Part shown: piece after piece, positions 54,298 through 63,396 of the stretch
How the letters are laid out: every line of letters begins with the position of its first letter
Numbering within the stretch: position 1 is the first letter of the stretch
Assembly (NCBI RefSeq): GCF_004798905.1
Contig: NZ_SDMO01000005.1
Location: 124,001 to 188,000, forward strand
Length of the DNA: 64,000 nt
Reading direction: 5' to 3'
From: Halomonas borealis
GTDB lineage: Bacteria > Pseudomonadota > Gammaproteobacteria > Pseudomonadales > Halomonadaceae
Position numbers and translations under genes: made by a program
The notes under the pieces: generated by a model
What the model was told of the DNA's origin: nothing
What the model saw: the letters and a program-made list of their open reading frames with translations, nothing else
The model's database searches: none

Positions 54298-55938
54298 ATG
54301 CCGCGACTGCCTCACCGCTTTCTCATCTACGCCCTGGCCCTGCTGGGGTCGCCCCTGTGCCTGATCGGCCTGGCGCTGGCCCCGGGTTGGGGCTGGGCAC
54401 TGGGGGCGCTGATCTTCACCACGCTGGCGGCCATGGGCACCCGAGATATCTTCCAGCGCCACCACACCGTCAGCCGCAATTACCCGGTGATCGCCCATCT
54501 GCGCTACCTGCTGGAATCCTTCGGCCCCGAGATTCGCCAGTACTTCATCCAGCGCGATACCGAGGAGGTGCCCTTCTCCCGCGAACAGCGCAGCCTGGTC
54601 TACCGACGCGCCAAGGGCACTCTCGACAAGCAGCCCTTCGGCTCGCTGGAGGACATGCAGGCTCCCGGCTACGAATGGATGAACCCTTCGCTGGCGCCGG
54701 CGACGATCGGCGACGACGACTTCCGGGTCACCGTCGGTGTCGGCCGCGCCAGGCCCCATGACGTCAGTGTGCTCAATATCTCGGCGATGAGCTTCGGCGC
54801 CCTGTCGCCCAACGCCATCAGCGCCTTGAACGACGGCGCTCGGCGCGGCGGCTTCTATCACGACACCGGCGAGGGCGGCATCTCGCCCTATCATCGCCGC
54901 GGCGGCGACCTGGTGTGGGAAATCGGCTCCGGCTACTTCGGCTGCCGCGATACCGAGGGCCGCTTCGACGCCGGGCGCTTCGCCGAGCAGGCCACCGACG
55001 ATGCCGTCAAGATGATCGAGATCAAGCTCTCCCAAGGAGCCAAGCCGGGTCACGGCGGCATCCTGCCGGGGGCCAAGGTCACCGCCGAGATCGCCGCGAC
55101 CCGCGGCGTACCCGAGGGCCAGAGCGTGGTCTCGCCGGCCGCCCACAGCGCCTTCTCCACGCCTCGCGAGCTGATCGGCTTCATTTGTCAGCTGCGCGAG
55201 CTGTCCGGCGACAAGCCGGTGGGCATCAAGCTGGCCATCGGCCATCCCTGGGAGTGGTTCGCGCTGGTCAAGGCGATGCACGAGGAAGGCGAGCACCCCG
55301 ACTTCGTGGTGGTCGATGGTGGCCAGGGCGGCACCGGCGCCGCTCCCCTGGAGTTCATCAACCGGCTGGGCATGCCGCTCACCGATGCCCTGCTGCTGGT
55401 GCATAACACCCTGGTCGGCGCCGGCCTGCGCGAACGGGTCCGCGTCGCCGCCTCCGCCAAGGTCATCAGCGCCTTCGATGTCGCGCGCACCCTCGCGCTG
55501 GGCGCCGACTGGTGCAACTCGGCGCGGGGCTTCATGTTCTCGCTGGGCTGCATCCAGGCCCGCAGCTGCCATACCGACCGCTGCCCCAGCGGCGTGGCCA
55601 CCCAGAACGCGCGACGCGGCAGCCGGCTCGACGTACCGCTCAAGGCCGAACGCGTCCAGCACTTCCAGGCCAGCACCCGCGAGGCCCTGGCCGAGATGCT
55701 GGGCGCCGCCGGCCTTACCCACCCCACCCAGCTCGGCCCCGAACACATCATCCGCCGGGTATCGCGCCACGAGGTCAGAAGCTTCGACACGCTGTTCGAC
55801 TTCGTGGCGCCCGATGCCCTGATCCAGGGCGACGCGGCCCGCCATCCGATCTTCGCCGACTTCTGGGAATCGGCCAGCGCCGACAGCTGGTCGGCACCGG
55901 CGAGCCTGCTGACGCGGCGCGAGAGCAAGCTGGTCTGA
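54298..55938 (+). CDS. FMN-binding glutamate synthase family protein
   Basis: The product has 546 residues. The first 45 residues hold two hydrophobic helices. The rest is the FMN/FeS core of glutamate synthase (ISAMSFGALSPNAISALNDGA, DGGQGGTGAAPLEFI) with the 3Fe-4S cysteines in SLGCIQARSCHTDRCPSG. The amidotransferase domain of true GltB is absent. Such membrane-anchored homologues are widespread and of unknown physiological role. GGAG precedes the ATG. Its stop is followed directly by the tandem 11-bp repeats. Confidence 0.9.
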   Translation: MPRLPHRFLIYALALLGSPLCLIGLALAPGWGWALGALIFTTLAAMGTRDIFQRHHTVSRNYPVIAHLRYLLESFGPEIRQYFIQRDTEEVPFSREQRSLVYRRAKGTLDKQPFGSLEDMQAPGYEWMNPSLAPATIGDDDFRVTVGVGRARPHDVSVLNISAMSFGALSPNAISALNDGARRGGFYHDTGEGGISPYHRRGGDLVWEIGSGYFGCRDTEGRFDAGRFAEQATDDAVKMIEIKLSQGAKPGHGGILPGAKVTAEIAATRGVPEGQSVVSPAAHSAFSTPRELIGFICQLRELSGDKPVGIKLAIGHPWEWFALVKAMHEEGEHPDFVVVDGGQGGTGAAPLEFINRLGMPLTDALLLVHNTLVGAGLRERVRVAASAKVISAFDVARTLALGADWCNSARGFMFSLGCIQARSCHTDRCPSGVATQNARRGSRLDVPLKAERVQHFQASTREALAEMLGAAGLTHPTQLGPEHIIRRVSRHEVRSFDTLFDFVAPDALIQGDAARHPIFADFWESASADSWSAPASLLTRRESKLV

Positions 55939-55943
55939 GCCCC

Positions 55944-55990
55944 GTCCGGCGTGCGTCCGGCGTGCGTCCGGCGTGCGTCCGGCGTGCGTC
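55944..55990 (+). repeat. tandem 11-bp repeat
   Basis: Four complete copies of GTCCGGCGTGC run from 55944 to 55987, with the next copy starting GTC. It starts 6 bases after the glutamate-synthase-like stop and 50 bases before the riboswitch. Copy number may vary between strains. Confidence 0.9.
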
Positions 55991-56040
55991 GATGGTAGGC
56001 TAACGCCTCCCCGGCCGGGCGCCATCGCCGCCCCGGCCGG

Positions 56041-56226
56041 ATGACCCTCGCTGGGGAGTAGCCGGCTCGCGCCACTTGCGCGAGAGCGCCTGTCAACATA
56101 GTCGGCCAGAGGCCGTGGCAGGTGCGCCGGCGCAGGGTGCCCACACATCCCGAATGTGGACACCCTGCGCCCGGTCGGCGAGACCATCGACGGTACGACG
56201 CCCAAGGTCGGGCGTGTCGTGCCGTC
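56041..56226 (+). ncRNA. yybP-ykoY manganese riboswitch of mntP
   Basis: The conserved yybP-ykoY landmarks occur: CTGGGGAGTAGCC at 56051-56063, the internal TGTCAACA-type segment and GCCGTGGCAGG at 56113-56123, a long variable hairpin (GCAGGGTG...CACCCTGC), and GGCGAGACC at 56177-56185 closing P1 with the ACCCTCGC strand. A downstream hairpin (GACGGTACGACGCCC with GGGCGTGTCGTGCCGTC, 56189-56226) is the likely expression platform. The aptamer senses Mn2+, and the next gene encodes the Mn exporter MntP, the standard target. Confidence 0.88.
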
Positions 56227-56259
56227 ATGGTGAATCGCCCGGCCGGTACGACCTCTGCC

Positions 56260-56838
56260 ATGACCCTGCTGTCCACCACCCTGCTGGCCTTCTCGATGTC
56301 CACCGATGCCTTCGCCGCCGCCATCGGCAAGGGCGCCGCCGTCGACCATCCGCGTTTCCGCGAGGCCCTGCGCACCGGCCTGATCTTCGGCGTCGTCGAG
56401 GGCCTTACCCCGCTGATCGGCTGGGCCCTCGGCCTGGGCGCCGCCCGGTACATCGCCCGCTGGGACCACTGGATCGTCTTCGTGCTGCTGTTCGCCCTCG
56501 GCGTGCGCATGATCCACGCCGGCCTTAAGACGCCGGAACCCGACGAGGAGGCGCCCGCCGCCAAGCCGGGCCGCCAGGCCTGGTGGCTGATCGCCGCCAC
56601 CGCGGTGATCACCAGCATCGACGCTCTCACGGTGGGCATCGGCCTGGCCTTCATGGAGGCCAACATCCTGCTGACCTCCCTCGCCATCGGTGCCGCCACC
56701 ACGCTGATGGCGACGGTTGGCGTCATGCTGGGCCACCGCATGGGGATATTGATCGGCCAACGCGCCGAGGTGCTGGGCGGCGTGGTGCTGATCGCCATCG
56801 GCAGCCTCATCCTCACCGAACATCTGGGCCTGTGGTAG
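56260..56838 (+). CDS. mntP: manganese efflux pump MntP
   Basis: The product has 192 residues from the ATG giving MTLLSTTLLAF, about 34 bases after the platform hairpin. Six membrane helices and two acidic motifs are typical of MntP: SMSTDAFAAAIGKGAA in helix 1 and ITSIDALTVGIGLAF in helix 4. It exports Mn2+ when the riboswitch is bound. A longer open frame starting at 56122 overlaps the aptamer and lacks similarity, so it is rejected. Confidence 0.94.
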   Translation: MTLLSTTLLAFSMSTDAFAAAIGKGAAVDHPRFREALRTGLIFGVVEGLTPLIGWALGLGAARYIARWDHWIVFVLLFALGVRMIHAGLKTPEPDEEAPAAKPGRQAWWLIAATAVITSIDALTVGIGLAFMEANILLTSLAIGAATTLMATVGVMLGHRMGILIGQRAEVLGGVVLIAIGSLILTEHLGLW

Positions 56839-56958
56839 GCCGCCCCGATCGCGAGCGGCGAGGATGGCATAACACCATGCCAAAGAAGACTTTGTGATCC
56901 CCGGCCCGGCTTGGCAGAATCGCCGGCTCTGCACGCTCACGGATCCACCTCCCAGCGA

Positions 56959-57486
56959 ATGAAAGCTTATCTCACCAAGATGCGCGGCGGCCGTTATCGC
57001 CGCGACAACATCGACTGGCAGGATGCCTGCTGGTCCTGGGCCGGTGCCTTCATCGGCATGAGCGCCGTGGCCTGGCTCGGCGAACAGTGGCTGGCCCATC
57101 AGCTATTGCTGGTCGGCTCCTTCGGCGCCACCTCGGTGCTGCTCTACTCGGCCCCCGAGAGCCCCTTCGCCCAACCCCGTAACGTGCTGCTGGGCAGCAT
57201 GCTGTCGGCGTTGATCGGGGTCGGCTGCTTCCAGCTGCTGGGCGCCACGGCGCTGGCCGCCTCCCTGGCGGTGTCGCTCTCGGTGCTGGCGATGCAATTG
57301 ACCCAGACCGTGCATCCCCCCGGCGCGGCCGCCGCCCTGATCGCGGTGATCGGCGGCCCCCAGATCCACGCCCTGGGCTGGCTCTTTCCCCTGGTGCCGG
57401 TGGGCATCGGCTGCGTGGTGATGCTGGTGGTCGCCATCCTGGTCAACAACCTGGCCCGCCACCGCCGCTACCCCCGACACTGGTAG
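56959..57486 (+). CDS. HPP family membrane protein
   Basis: The product has 175 residues from the ATG; a TTG at 56911 is an alternative start. Five or so hydrophobic segments, with the HPP motif in QLTQTVHPPGAAAALIAVIGG, define the family. VLLYSAPESPFAQPRNVLLG is also typical. HPP proteins are membrane proteins of debated function (nitrite transport has been proposed for relatives). The start has no strong ribosome site. It lies 120 bases after mntP. Confidence 0.88.
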   Translation: MKAYLTKMRGGRYRRDNIDWQDACWSWAGAFIGMSAVAWLGEQWLAHQLLLVGSFGATSVLLYSAPESPFAQPRNVLLGSMLSALIGVGCFQLLGATALAASLAVSLSVLAMQLTQTVHPPGAAAALIAVIGGPQIHALGWLFPLVPVGIGCVVMLVVAILVNNLARHRRYPRHW

Positions 57487-57599
57487 GTTCGCGTCGCCGG
57501 TCGGCGACTCCCGTCACGGCAGGATTGTCGGCTATCATGGCGACAGGCGAGGCATGCGCGCTCGCCTTCCATGTCGTCTGACCAGGAAGCGCCACGACA

Positions 57600-59555
57600 A
57601 TGACGTCTGCCGATCACTCCTCTGCCGAATCCGCCCCGCTGCCGAGCGTGCTCGCCGGCCCGATCCTACGCCGCCTCGCACCGAACCGCCTGTGCATCTG
57701 GCTGGTCGGCTCGCGCCGGCTGACGGGCAAGCTGCTCCTGCATCCCGAGGGCCATGGTCCGCGCCGGCTGAGCCTGAACGCGCGCCGGCTCCGCCACCTG
57801 CCGCTGGGCCGTCACGCGGTGCTGCACCTGATCGACGTGACGCTGGAGACGCCGCTGCCCAGCGCAGTGCCCATCGACTACGATCTGCAACTGGCGAGCG
57901 ACGGGGAGCCACCCGCCGGCATCGCCGACTGGGCCCCCCATCTGCTGCACGAAGGGGCACGCCGCCCGCGCTTCGTGCTGACCGACGACCATCGCCGACT
58001 GCTGCATGGCTCCTGCCGGCGCCCGCACCACGATGGCCCCGACGCCCTGGTGCGCGCCGACGGCTGGCTCGCCGAGCGTCGCGACGATGCCGAAGCCTGG
58101 CCGGCCTGGCTATTGATGACCGGCGATCAGGTCTATGCCGACGACGTGGCCGGCCCCACCCTGGTGGCGATCCACGCCCTGATCCGCCGCCTGGGGCTGT
58201 TCGACGAGCCGCTTGCGGGCGCCACCGTCGCCGACAGCCAGGGCCTCTACGCCGCCGGCTCGACCTACTACCACCGCGACGCATTGCTCCCCGATGTGGC
58301 CAGCAACGCCGCCCTGCGCGACCGCGTCTTCGCCGGCGCCCGCAAGCCGGTGTTCACCTCGGCCCATGCCGGCAATCACCTGATGACCTTCGCCGAGGTC
58401 ATCGCCATGTACCTGCTGGTGTGGTCGCCGACCCCCTGGCGGCTGGTGACGATCACCCCGCCGCCGCTTGGCGACGATGACGCCGCCGCCTTCACCACGG
58501 AGGCGGCGATCATGGAGCGCTTCGCCGAGGGCCTGCCGGCCGCCGCCCGGCTGCTCGCCCATGTGCCGTCGCTGATGATCTTCGACGACCATGACATCAC
58601 CGACGACTGGAACCTGACCGCCGACTGGGAGGCCTGCGCCTACGGCCATCCCTTCTCGCGGCGCATCCTCGGCAACGCGCTGCTGGGCTATCTGCTATGC
58701 CAGGGCTGGGGCAACGACCCCGACCGCCTGGCCGAGCCGGTGGACGAGGCGGCGGCGTTGCTCGATGCGGCGCTCGATGCCGACGGCTGGCTGCCCGCCG
58801 AGGCGCACGATGCCTGCCTTCACCACCTGCAACGCCTGGAGGGTTGGGAGTTTCAGGTGCCGGGCACGCCCAAGCTGGTCGTGCTCGACACCCGTACCCG
58901 CCGCTGGCGCAGCGAGCGTAACCCGCGGCGACCCTCGGGGCTGATGGACTGGGAGGCCCTGTCGGACTTCCAGCAGGCATTGCTCGACGCGCCCTCGGTG
59001 GTCATCGTCTCGCCGGCGCCGATGTTCGGCGTCAAGCTGATCGAGGGCATTCAGAAGCTGTTCACCCTGTTCGGCAAACCGTTGCTGGTGGACGCCGAGA
59101 ACTGGATGGCGCATCGCGGTGCGGCCAGCGTGATGCTCAACATCTTCCGCCACTCGCGCACCCCGGGACACTACGTCATCCTCTCCGGCGACGTGCACTA
59201 TTCGTTCGCCTACGACATCCGGCTGCGTCATCGCCAGTCTGGCCCCCGGCTGTGGCAGCTCACCTCCAGCGGCATCAAGAACGCCTTCCCCGACACCCTG
59301 CTGGACGCCTTCGACCGCGCCAACCGCTGGCTCTACGCGCCACGCTCGCCGCTCAACTGGTTCACCCAGCGCCGCCCCATGCGCATTCGCCCCCGCGACC
59401 CGGACCACGCCCGTGCCGGGGAACGGCTATGGAACGGCGCCGGCATCGGCCTGGTGGAGCTCGACGATGAAGGGCGCCCCGACACGATCCGCCAGCTCGA
59501 CGCCCGTGGCTTCGACGTCGACTTCCCGCCGCCGTCGCCGGCCGACGAGGCCTGA
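57600..59555 (+). CDS. PhoD-like alkaline phosphatase family protein
   Basis: The product has 651 residues. The metallophosphatase motifs are LMTGDQVYADDVAG, IFDDHDITDDW and LSGDVHYSFAYDIRL. Unlike secreted PhoD it has no Tat or Sec signal, and the N-terminal domain has an unusual Arg/His-rich beta segment (RLCIWLVGSRRLTGKLLLHPEG). It is probably cytoplasmic, so the substrate is unclear. It is the third phosphate-linked gene in the window but has no Pho box that I can see. Confidence 0.85.
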   Translation: MTSADHSSAESAPLPSVLAGPILRRLAPNRLCIWLVGSRRLTGKLLLHPEGHGPRRLSLNARRLRHLPLGRHAVLHLIDVTLETPLPSAVPIDYDLQLASDGEPPAGIADWAPHLLHEGARRPRFVLTDDHRRLLHGSCRRPHHDGPDALVRADGWLAERRDDAEAWPAWLLMTGDQVYADDVAGPTLVAIHALIRRLGLFDEPLAGATVADSQGLYAAGSTYYHRDALLPDVASNAALRDRVFAGARKPVFTSAHAGNHLMTFAEVIAMYLLVWSPTPWRLVTITPPPLGDDDAAAFTTEAAIMERFAEGLPAAARLLAHVPSLMIFDDHDITDDWNLTADWEACAYGHPFSRRILGNALLGYLLCQGWGNDPDRLAEPVDEAAALLDAALDADGWLPAEAHDACLHHLQRLEGWEFQVPGTPKLVVLDTRTRRWRSERNPRRPSGLMDWEALSDFQQALLDAPSVVIVSPAPMFGVKLIEGIQKLFTLFGKPLLVDAENWMAHRGAASVMLNIFRHSRTPGHYVILSGDVHYSFAYDIRLRHRQSGPRLWQLTSSGIKNAFPDTLLDAFDRANRWLYAPRSPLNWFTQRRPMRIRPRDPDHARAGERLWNGAGIGLVELDDEGRPDTIRQLDARGFDVDFPPPSPADEA

Positions 59556-59557
59556 AC

Positions 59558-59579
59558 GGGGCGGCCCGCCGGCCGCCCC
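59558..59579. terminator. bidirectional hairpin between convergent genes
   Basis: GGGGCGGCC-CGCC-GGCCGCCCC is a perfect 9-bp stem between the PhoD-like stop (59555) and the PepSY gene stop (59589). There is no U-tract. Confidence 0.65.
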
Positions 59580-59588
59580 TCGACGGGC

Positions 59589-60941
59589 TCAGCCCCGCGA
59601 CACGCCGTGACGGCCTGATGCCCGGCGCCGCACCAAGGCATCCACGCCGGCCATCACCAGCATCGAGGCGCCGACCAACGGGAAGATCACCCCACCGATG
59701 GCCAGCAGCGCCAGCACGCCACGCAGCCGCCGGGGATCGTCGGGCGCCGGTGGCACGCCGAGCCGCCCGGCGGGACGGCGCTTCCACCACATCGCCGCCG
59801 AGGACACGCACAGCAGCACGATGCCGGCACAGGCCAGGACCAGGATCAACCGGTTGGCCAGCCCGTACTGCTGCCCCATGTGCACATTGATGCCCCACTC
59901 CAGGCCGCGGCCCAACGGGCCATAGTCGTCATAGCCCATGTCGAGCAACGGCTCGCCGCGGTACTGGTCGAGGTGCACGACCCGCTGCCGGCTCAGGTCA
60001 TCGGGATAGGCGGAACCGGTGTAGACGCCCTCGGGCCCGCCCGGCAGGCTGACCGCATAGCCCGGCGCCAGCCCCAGTGCGTCGAAGGCCGACACGGCCC
60101 GGTCGAGGCCGATGGGGGCCGCGTCGCCGGCCTCGGCAGATGCGGGCGCCTCGGAGGTCGGCAAGCGGGCCTGCTCCAGCGACCAGTTGGTGGTCTCGCG
60201 CTCGGCCAGGCGTGCGTCGGACATCGGCACGTTGACCCGTACGCCGTCCGGATAGCCGAAGTTGTGGCCATTGGCCAGCTCGTTGACCTTGCTGCCCCAT
60301 ACCGTCGACCAGGGCATGCCGGTGACCGCCAGGAACAGGATGAAAACCCCGACGAACAGCCCGGTCACCGCGTGCAGGTCGCGCCAGAACACCCGCTTGT
60401 CCGGCTTGCCGCGCACCGTCACCACGCCGCCGCGTCGGCCTCGCGGCCACCACAGGTAGGTACCGGTCAGCACCAGCAGGATCGTCCAGCCGCCGACGAT
60501 CTCGATGAGCATGCTGGCGGAGTCGCCGAAATAGTTGAGGCTGTGCAGGGTGCGGATCAACCACATCACGGTGCCCTTATAGGGCATCTGGCCGGTCACC
60601 TCGCCGTCATAAGGGTCGACGAACACCGCCACCCGGCTGCCGTCCGGGCGCGTCACGTCGACCTCGGCGGCCCGGGCCGGATCGGCCGGCGGGACGTAGC
60701 GGAAGGCCTCGCCGTCGACCGCGGCCAGCGCCGCGTCGCGCTGCACGCTCGGCTCGACGGTGGCGACCTGGCGGGCCTCGACCGTCATCTGGTCGGCATG
60801 CCACCAGCGATCGATCGAATCGTGAAACAGATAGAAGGCACCGGTCACCGCCAGGGAAATCAGGAAGGGAATGACGATCAGCCCGGCGTAGAAGTGCCAG
60901 CGCCAGACGGCGCGATAGAGGTCCTGCGCTTTATGGCTCAT
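59589..60941 (-). CDS. PepSY-associated membrane protein (siderophore reductase-like)
   Basis: The product has 450 residues. Four hydrophobic segments are evident, beginning with FYAGLIVIPFLISLAVTGAFYL (helix 1), then ILLVLTGTYLWWPRG, a third at LFVGVFILFLAVTG, and a fourth at LILVLACAGIVLLC. PepSY domains lie between them. The conserved histidine and Trp (WRWHFYAG, HSLNYFG) fit haem-binding in the FoxB/PiuB-like ferri-siderophore reductase group. The role is inferred from the family. The DUF2946 gene upstream on the same strand is a frequent neighbour of such metal-uptake genes. Confidence 0.88.
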   Translation of the reverse strand: MSHKAQDLYRAVWRWHFYAGLIVIPFLISLAVTGAFYLFHDSIDRWWHADQMTVEARQVATVEPSVQRDAALAAVDGEAFRYVPPADPARAAEVDVTRPDGSRVAVFVDPYDGEVTGQMPYKGTVMWLIRTLHSLNYFGDSASMLIEIVGGWTILLVLTGTYLWWPRGRRGGVVTVRGKPDKRVFWRDLHAVTGLFVGVFILFLAVTGMPWSTVWGSKVNELANGHNFGYPDGVRVNVPMSDARLAERETTNWSLEQARLPTSEAPASAEAGDAAPIGLDRAVSAFDALGLAPGYAVSLPGGPEGVYTGSAYPDDLSRQRVVHLDQYRGEPLLDMGYDDYGPLGRGLEWGINVHMGQQYGLANRLILVLACAGIVLLCVSSAAMWWKRRPAGRLGVPPAPDDPRRLRGVLALLAIGGVIFPLVGASMLVMAGVDALVRRRASGRHGVSRG

Positions 60942-61021
60942 ATTGAGGCTCGCTTGCGAGAGTCACGGAACGCACGCCCGCGCCCCGCTGGTGGGGGCGA
61001 TCGATGGCGATACGATTCACA

Positions 61022-61450
61022 TCACAGAATCACCAGCGATAGCGGGGGCGCGCGCGTCGGCGCCTGGGGGAAGACCGCGGGGCCGCCATGGGCGGCACGC
61101 GTGGCCACCACCGGGGCGGTGATGACGTGGGAGGCCAGCGGCGAGACACTCGGCAGCATCGCCGACAGCACCGGCATCTGCTGGAACAGCGAGCAGTAGC
61201 CGCAGACCGGGTGCCAGTGAGCCGCGGGCGCGCCGGCGGTGTCACCGGCCTCGGGAGGCATGCCCGACGCCGATAGGTCCACCGCATGGCCGGCATGAGG
61301 CTCCCGCACCATCTCACCCGCGGCATGGTGATCGCGCGGTACGGCACTCAACTGCCCGATCAGCGGCCCCAACACCAGCAATAGCATCGCCAGCAGCGCG
61401 AGACGGGCAGCCGAGCGCTGAGGGCGATGACGGGTGTGGACGGAAGGCAT
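61022..61450 (-). CDS. DUF2946 family protein
   Basis: The product has 142 residues from the ATG giving MPSVHTRHR. A signal or anchor (LALLAMLLLVLGPLIGQL) is followed by a His-rich stretch (DHHAAGEMVREPHAGHA) and the family motif HPVCGYCSLFQQMPVL with a CxxC. The C-terminal half is hydrophobic. DUF2946 proteins are usually found near copper or iron transport genes, and here a PepSY reductase gene follows on the same strand, 80 bases away. Confidence 0.8.
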   Translation of the reverse strand: MPSVHTRHRPQRSAARLALLAMLLLVLGPLIGQLSAVPRDHHAAGEMVREPHAGHAVDLSASGMPPEAGDTAGAPAAHWHPVCGYCSLFQQMPVLSAMLPSVSPLASHVITAPVVATRAAHGGPAVFPQAPTRAPPLSLVIL

Positions 61451-61568
61451 AGGGCAGCGGCGCCGGTGATGAATCAGCCTCACAGGATAACGCAGTCGCC
61501 ATGGGCGCGGGGGCTGGCTCCGCGCGGCGGCTTGTCGCAGCCGGTCATGCGCCGCCGCGCGATGCCCA

Positions 61569-62045
61569 TCAGCGGCCTTCGCCCTTGCGGCGACGCCACA
61601 GCGCCAGGCCCGCCGCGACCAGGGCCCAGGCATAGAGCGCCGCCATCACGTCATCGAGCACGATGCCCGCTCCACCGGCGACGCCCTCGATCTGGGGCAC
61701 CGGCGGCGGCTTGGTAGCATCCAGCACGCGATAGGCGACGAAGGTCCCGGCCATCACCAGCGGCTGACGCGCCGCCACCTGCCCGATCACGGCCACCGGG
61801 AAGGCGACGATCTCGTCGAGCACGACGCGCCCATCGTCCTTGCCGCCCAGGGCGTCCGAGGCCAGCTGGCAGAGCGGCATCGCCACCACCAGCAATAGCG
61901 CCACCAGGCCGAGCCGCCAGCGGCGCGAGCGTCCGAGCAACCACCAGGCCAGCGGCAGCGCCAGCAACGAGCCGACAGTGCCCGAGGCCCAGGGCGAGAA
62001 CCCCAGGCCGAGGCCGCTGGCCAAGCCCATCACGAGAACCTCCAT
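61569..62045 (-). CDS. phosphatidylglycerophosphatase A-like membrane protein
   Basis: The product has 158 residues from an ATG with GAGGAGG upstream; a longer frame is rejected. The PgpA-like features are GLGLGFSPWASGTVGSLLALPLAWWLL, VVLDEIVAFPVAVIG, and TKPPPVPQIEGVAGGAGIVLDDVMAALYA. PgpA dephosphorylates phosphatidylglycerophosphate in the inner membrane. Residues in the first motif differ slightly from E. coli PgpA (GLSPWASGT against LLPxAPGT), so it may be a divergent paralogue. It ends 32 bases from YtoQ on the same strand. Confidence 0.88.
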   Translation of the reverse strand: MEVLVMGLASGLGLGFSPWASGTVGSLLALPLAWWLLGRSRRWRLGLVALLLVVAMPLCQLASDALGGKDDGRVVLDEIVAFPVAVIGQVAARQPLVMAGTFVAYRVLDATKPPPVPQIEGVAGGAGIVLDDVMAALYAWALVAAGLALWRRRKGEGR

Positions 62046-62077
62046 CGGGGCGACCTCCTCGGCGACCAGCAAGGCGA

Positions 62078-62518
62078 TCAGGCGCGCAGCACGTAGCGCA
62101 GGGTCTCCACCACCTCGGCCGGCGTGGTCGCCCAGGCCATGGCGGCGGCGTCCACTTCCTTGAGCGGATGGACGATATCGTCGCCGTGCAGGGTCACGTA
62201 GGGCTTGCCCAGGGCCGCGCAGTAGCCGGCATCGAAGGCCGCGTTCCACTGCTTGTACTTGTCGCCGAAGCGCACCACCACCAGGTCGCTCTGCTCGATC
62301 AGCGTCTTGGTACGAATGGCATTGACCCGGGATGACTTGTGGTCGCGCCAGTAACCCTCGCTTGCCGGGCCGAGGTGGTCGCCGGCGGCATCGCTGGCAT
62401 CGTGGTCGGTGACCGGCGCGGTGAAGGCGACGTCGAGGCCCGCGTCCTGGGCGCCGCGTTGGATCTCCGCGCGCCAGTCGCTATGGATCTCGCCGGACAG
62501 ATAGACGGTGAAGCTCAT
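62078..62518 (-). CDS. YtoQ family protein
   Basis: The product has 146 residues, the family's usual size. YtoQ is a small protein related to nucleoside 2-deoxyribosyltransferases: TVYLSGEIHSDWRAEI opens the family and LVVVRFGDKYKQWNAAFDAGYCAALGKPYV is the conserved nucleotide-binding-like segment. No function is established. GAGGAG lies upstream. It and the PgpA-like gene may form one transcript. Confidence 0.9.
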   Translation of the reverse strand: MSFTVYLSGEIHSDWRAEIQRGAQDAGLDVAFTAPVTDHDASDAAGDHLGPASEGYWRDHKSSRVNAIRTKTLIEQSDLVVVRFGDKYKQWNAAFDAGYCAALGKPYVTLHGDDIVHPLKEVDAAAMAWATTPAEVVETLRYVLRA

Positions 62519-62702
62519 GATGTCTCCTCAATAAGCCGGCGCGTGGCCGGTCTTGTCGATCGGGGTGGCCATCTTACGCCACCGTTTTTTGTACACAAAG
62601 AAAACCGTACTTTGTACCCATTTACCTCGCACTTCGACAAGGGCCGTGCCGCCCCGCATCATGCACAGGATACACTCGCGACCCACGACAACGGCATCGT
62701 CC

Positions 62703-63278
62703 ATGGCCCACGACACCACCGAACAGAACCGCCAGATGACCCATTTCGACGACCACGACGCCCTGTGGCTGTTCGGCTATGGGTCGCTGATCTGGAAGGC
62801 AGACTTCCCCTACCTGGAGCGCCGTCCGGCCCGCATCCATGGCTGGCGTCGACGCTTCTGGCAGGGCTCCCACGACCACCGCGGCACCCCCGAGGCCCCC
62901 GGCCGCGTCGCCACCCTGGTGGCCGAGCCGGGCGCCGCCTGCCAAGGCATGGCCTATCGCATCAGCCCGGCGACCCTGCGCCCGCTCGATGTGCGCGAGA
63001 AGAACGGCTATCTGCGTGAACTCACCCCGCTGCATTTCGACGACGGCACCACGGCGACCGGGCTGACCTACCTGGCCACCGCCGACAACGCGGCCTTCCT
63101 GGGCGCGGCCCCGCTCGACGCCATAGCCCGCCAGATCGCCGCGGCCGAGGGCCCGAGCGGCCCCAACCGCGACTATCTGCTCCACCTCGAGACCGCGCTG
63201 GCCGAGCTCGGCGTGCATGAAACGCACGTCAGCGACCTGGCCCGGCGCGTGCGGGCCCTGAACCCCTGCCACGCCTGA
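62703..63278 (+). CDS. gamma-glutamylcyclotransferase, ChaC type
   Basis: The product has 191 residues from the first suitable ATG; another at 62736 is possible. LWLFGYGSLIWK is the ChaC cyclotransferase motif, and the catalytic glutamate lies in the ...YLRELTPLHFDDG region. ChaC proteins degrade glutathione to 5-oxoproline and Cys-Gly. The C-terminal RDYLLHLETALAELGV is typical. It is divergent from YtoQ, with 184 bases between. Confidence 0.92.
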   Translation: MAHDTTEQNRQMTHFDDHDALWLFGYGSLIWKADFPYLERRPARIHGWRRRFWQGSHDHRGTPEAPGRVATLVAEPGAACQGMAYRISPATLRPLDVREKNGYLRELTPLHFDDGTTATGLTYLATADNAAFLGAAPLDAIARQIAAAEGPSGPNRDYLLHLETALAELGVHETHVSDLARRVRALNPCHA

Positions 63279-63396
63279 TCCCGGCGTCGCGTGCCCAGAG
63301 ACCGCCATGAGGGTGTAAAATGGTCAGTGGGCCCGAGCCTTCGGCTCCCGGCCCGAACCCGCGGCCCGCCCCGCCCCACCGGCAATAGGAAGAGAG

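Noticed and set aside
54214..57099. A 961-codon open frame on the minus strand over the glutamate-synthase-like and mntP region
   Set aside because: GC-rich antisense artefact: no motif, low-complexity Gly/Ala/Glu content, and it overlaps well-supported genes and the riboswitch on the other strand.
57480..57600. Pho box upstream of the PhoD-like gene
   Set aside because: One GTCAC half-site is present, but no second repeat occurs at 11-base spacing.
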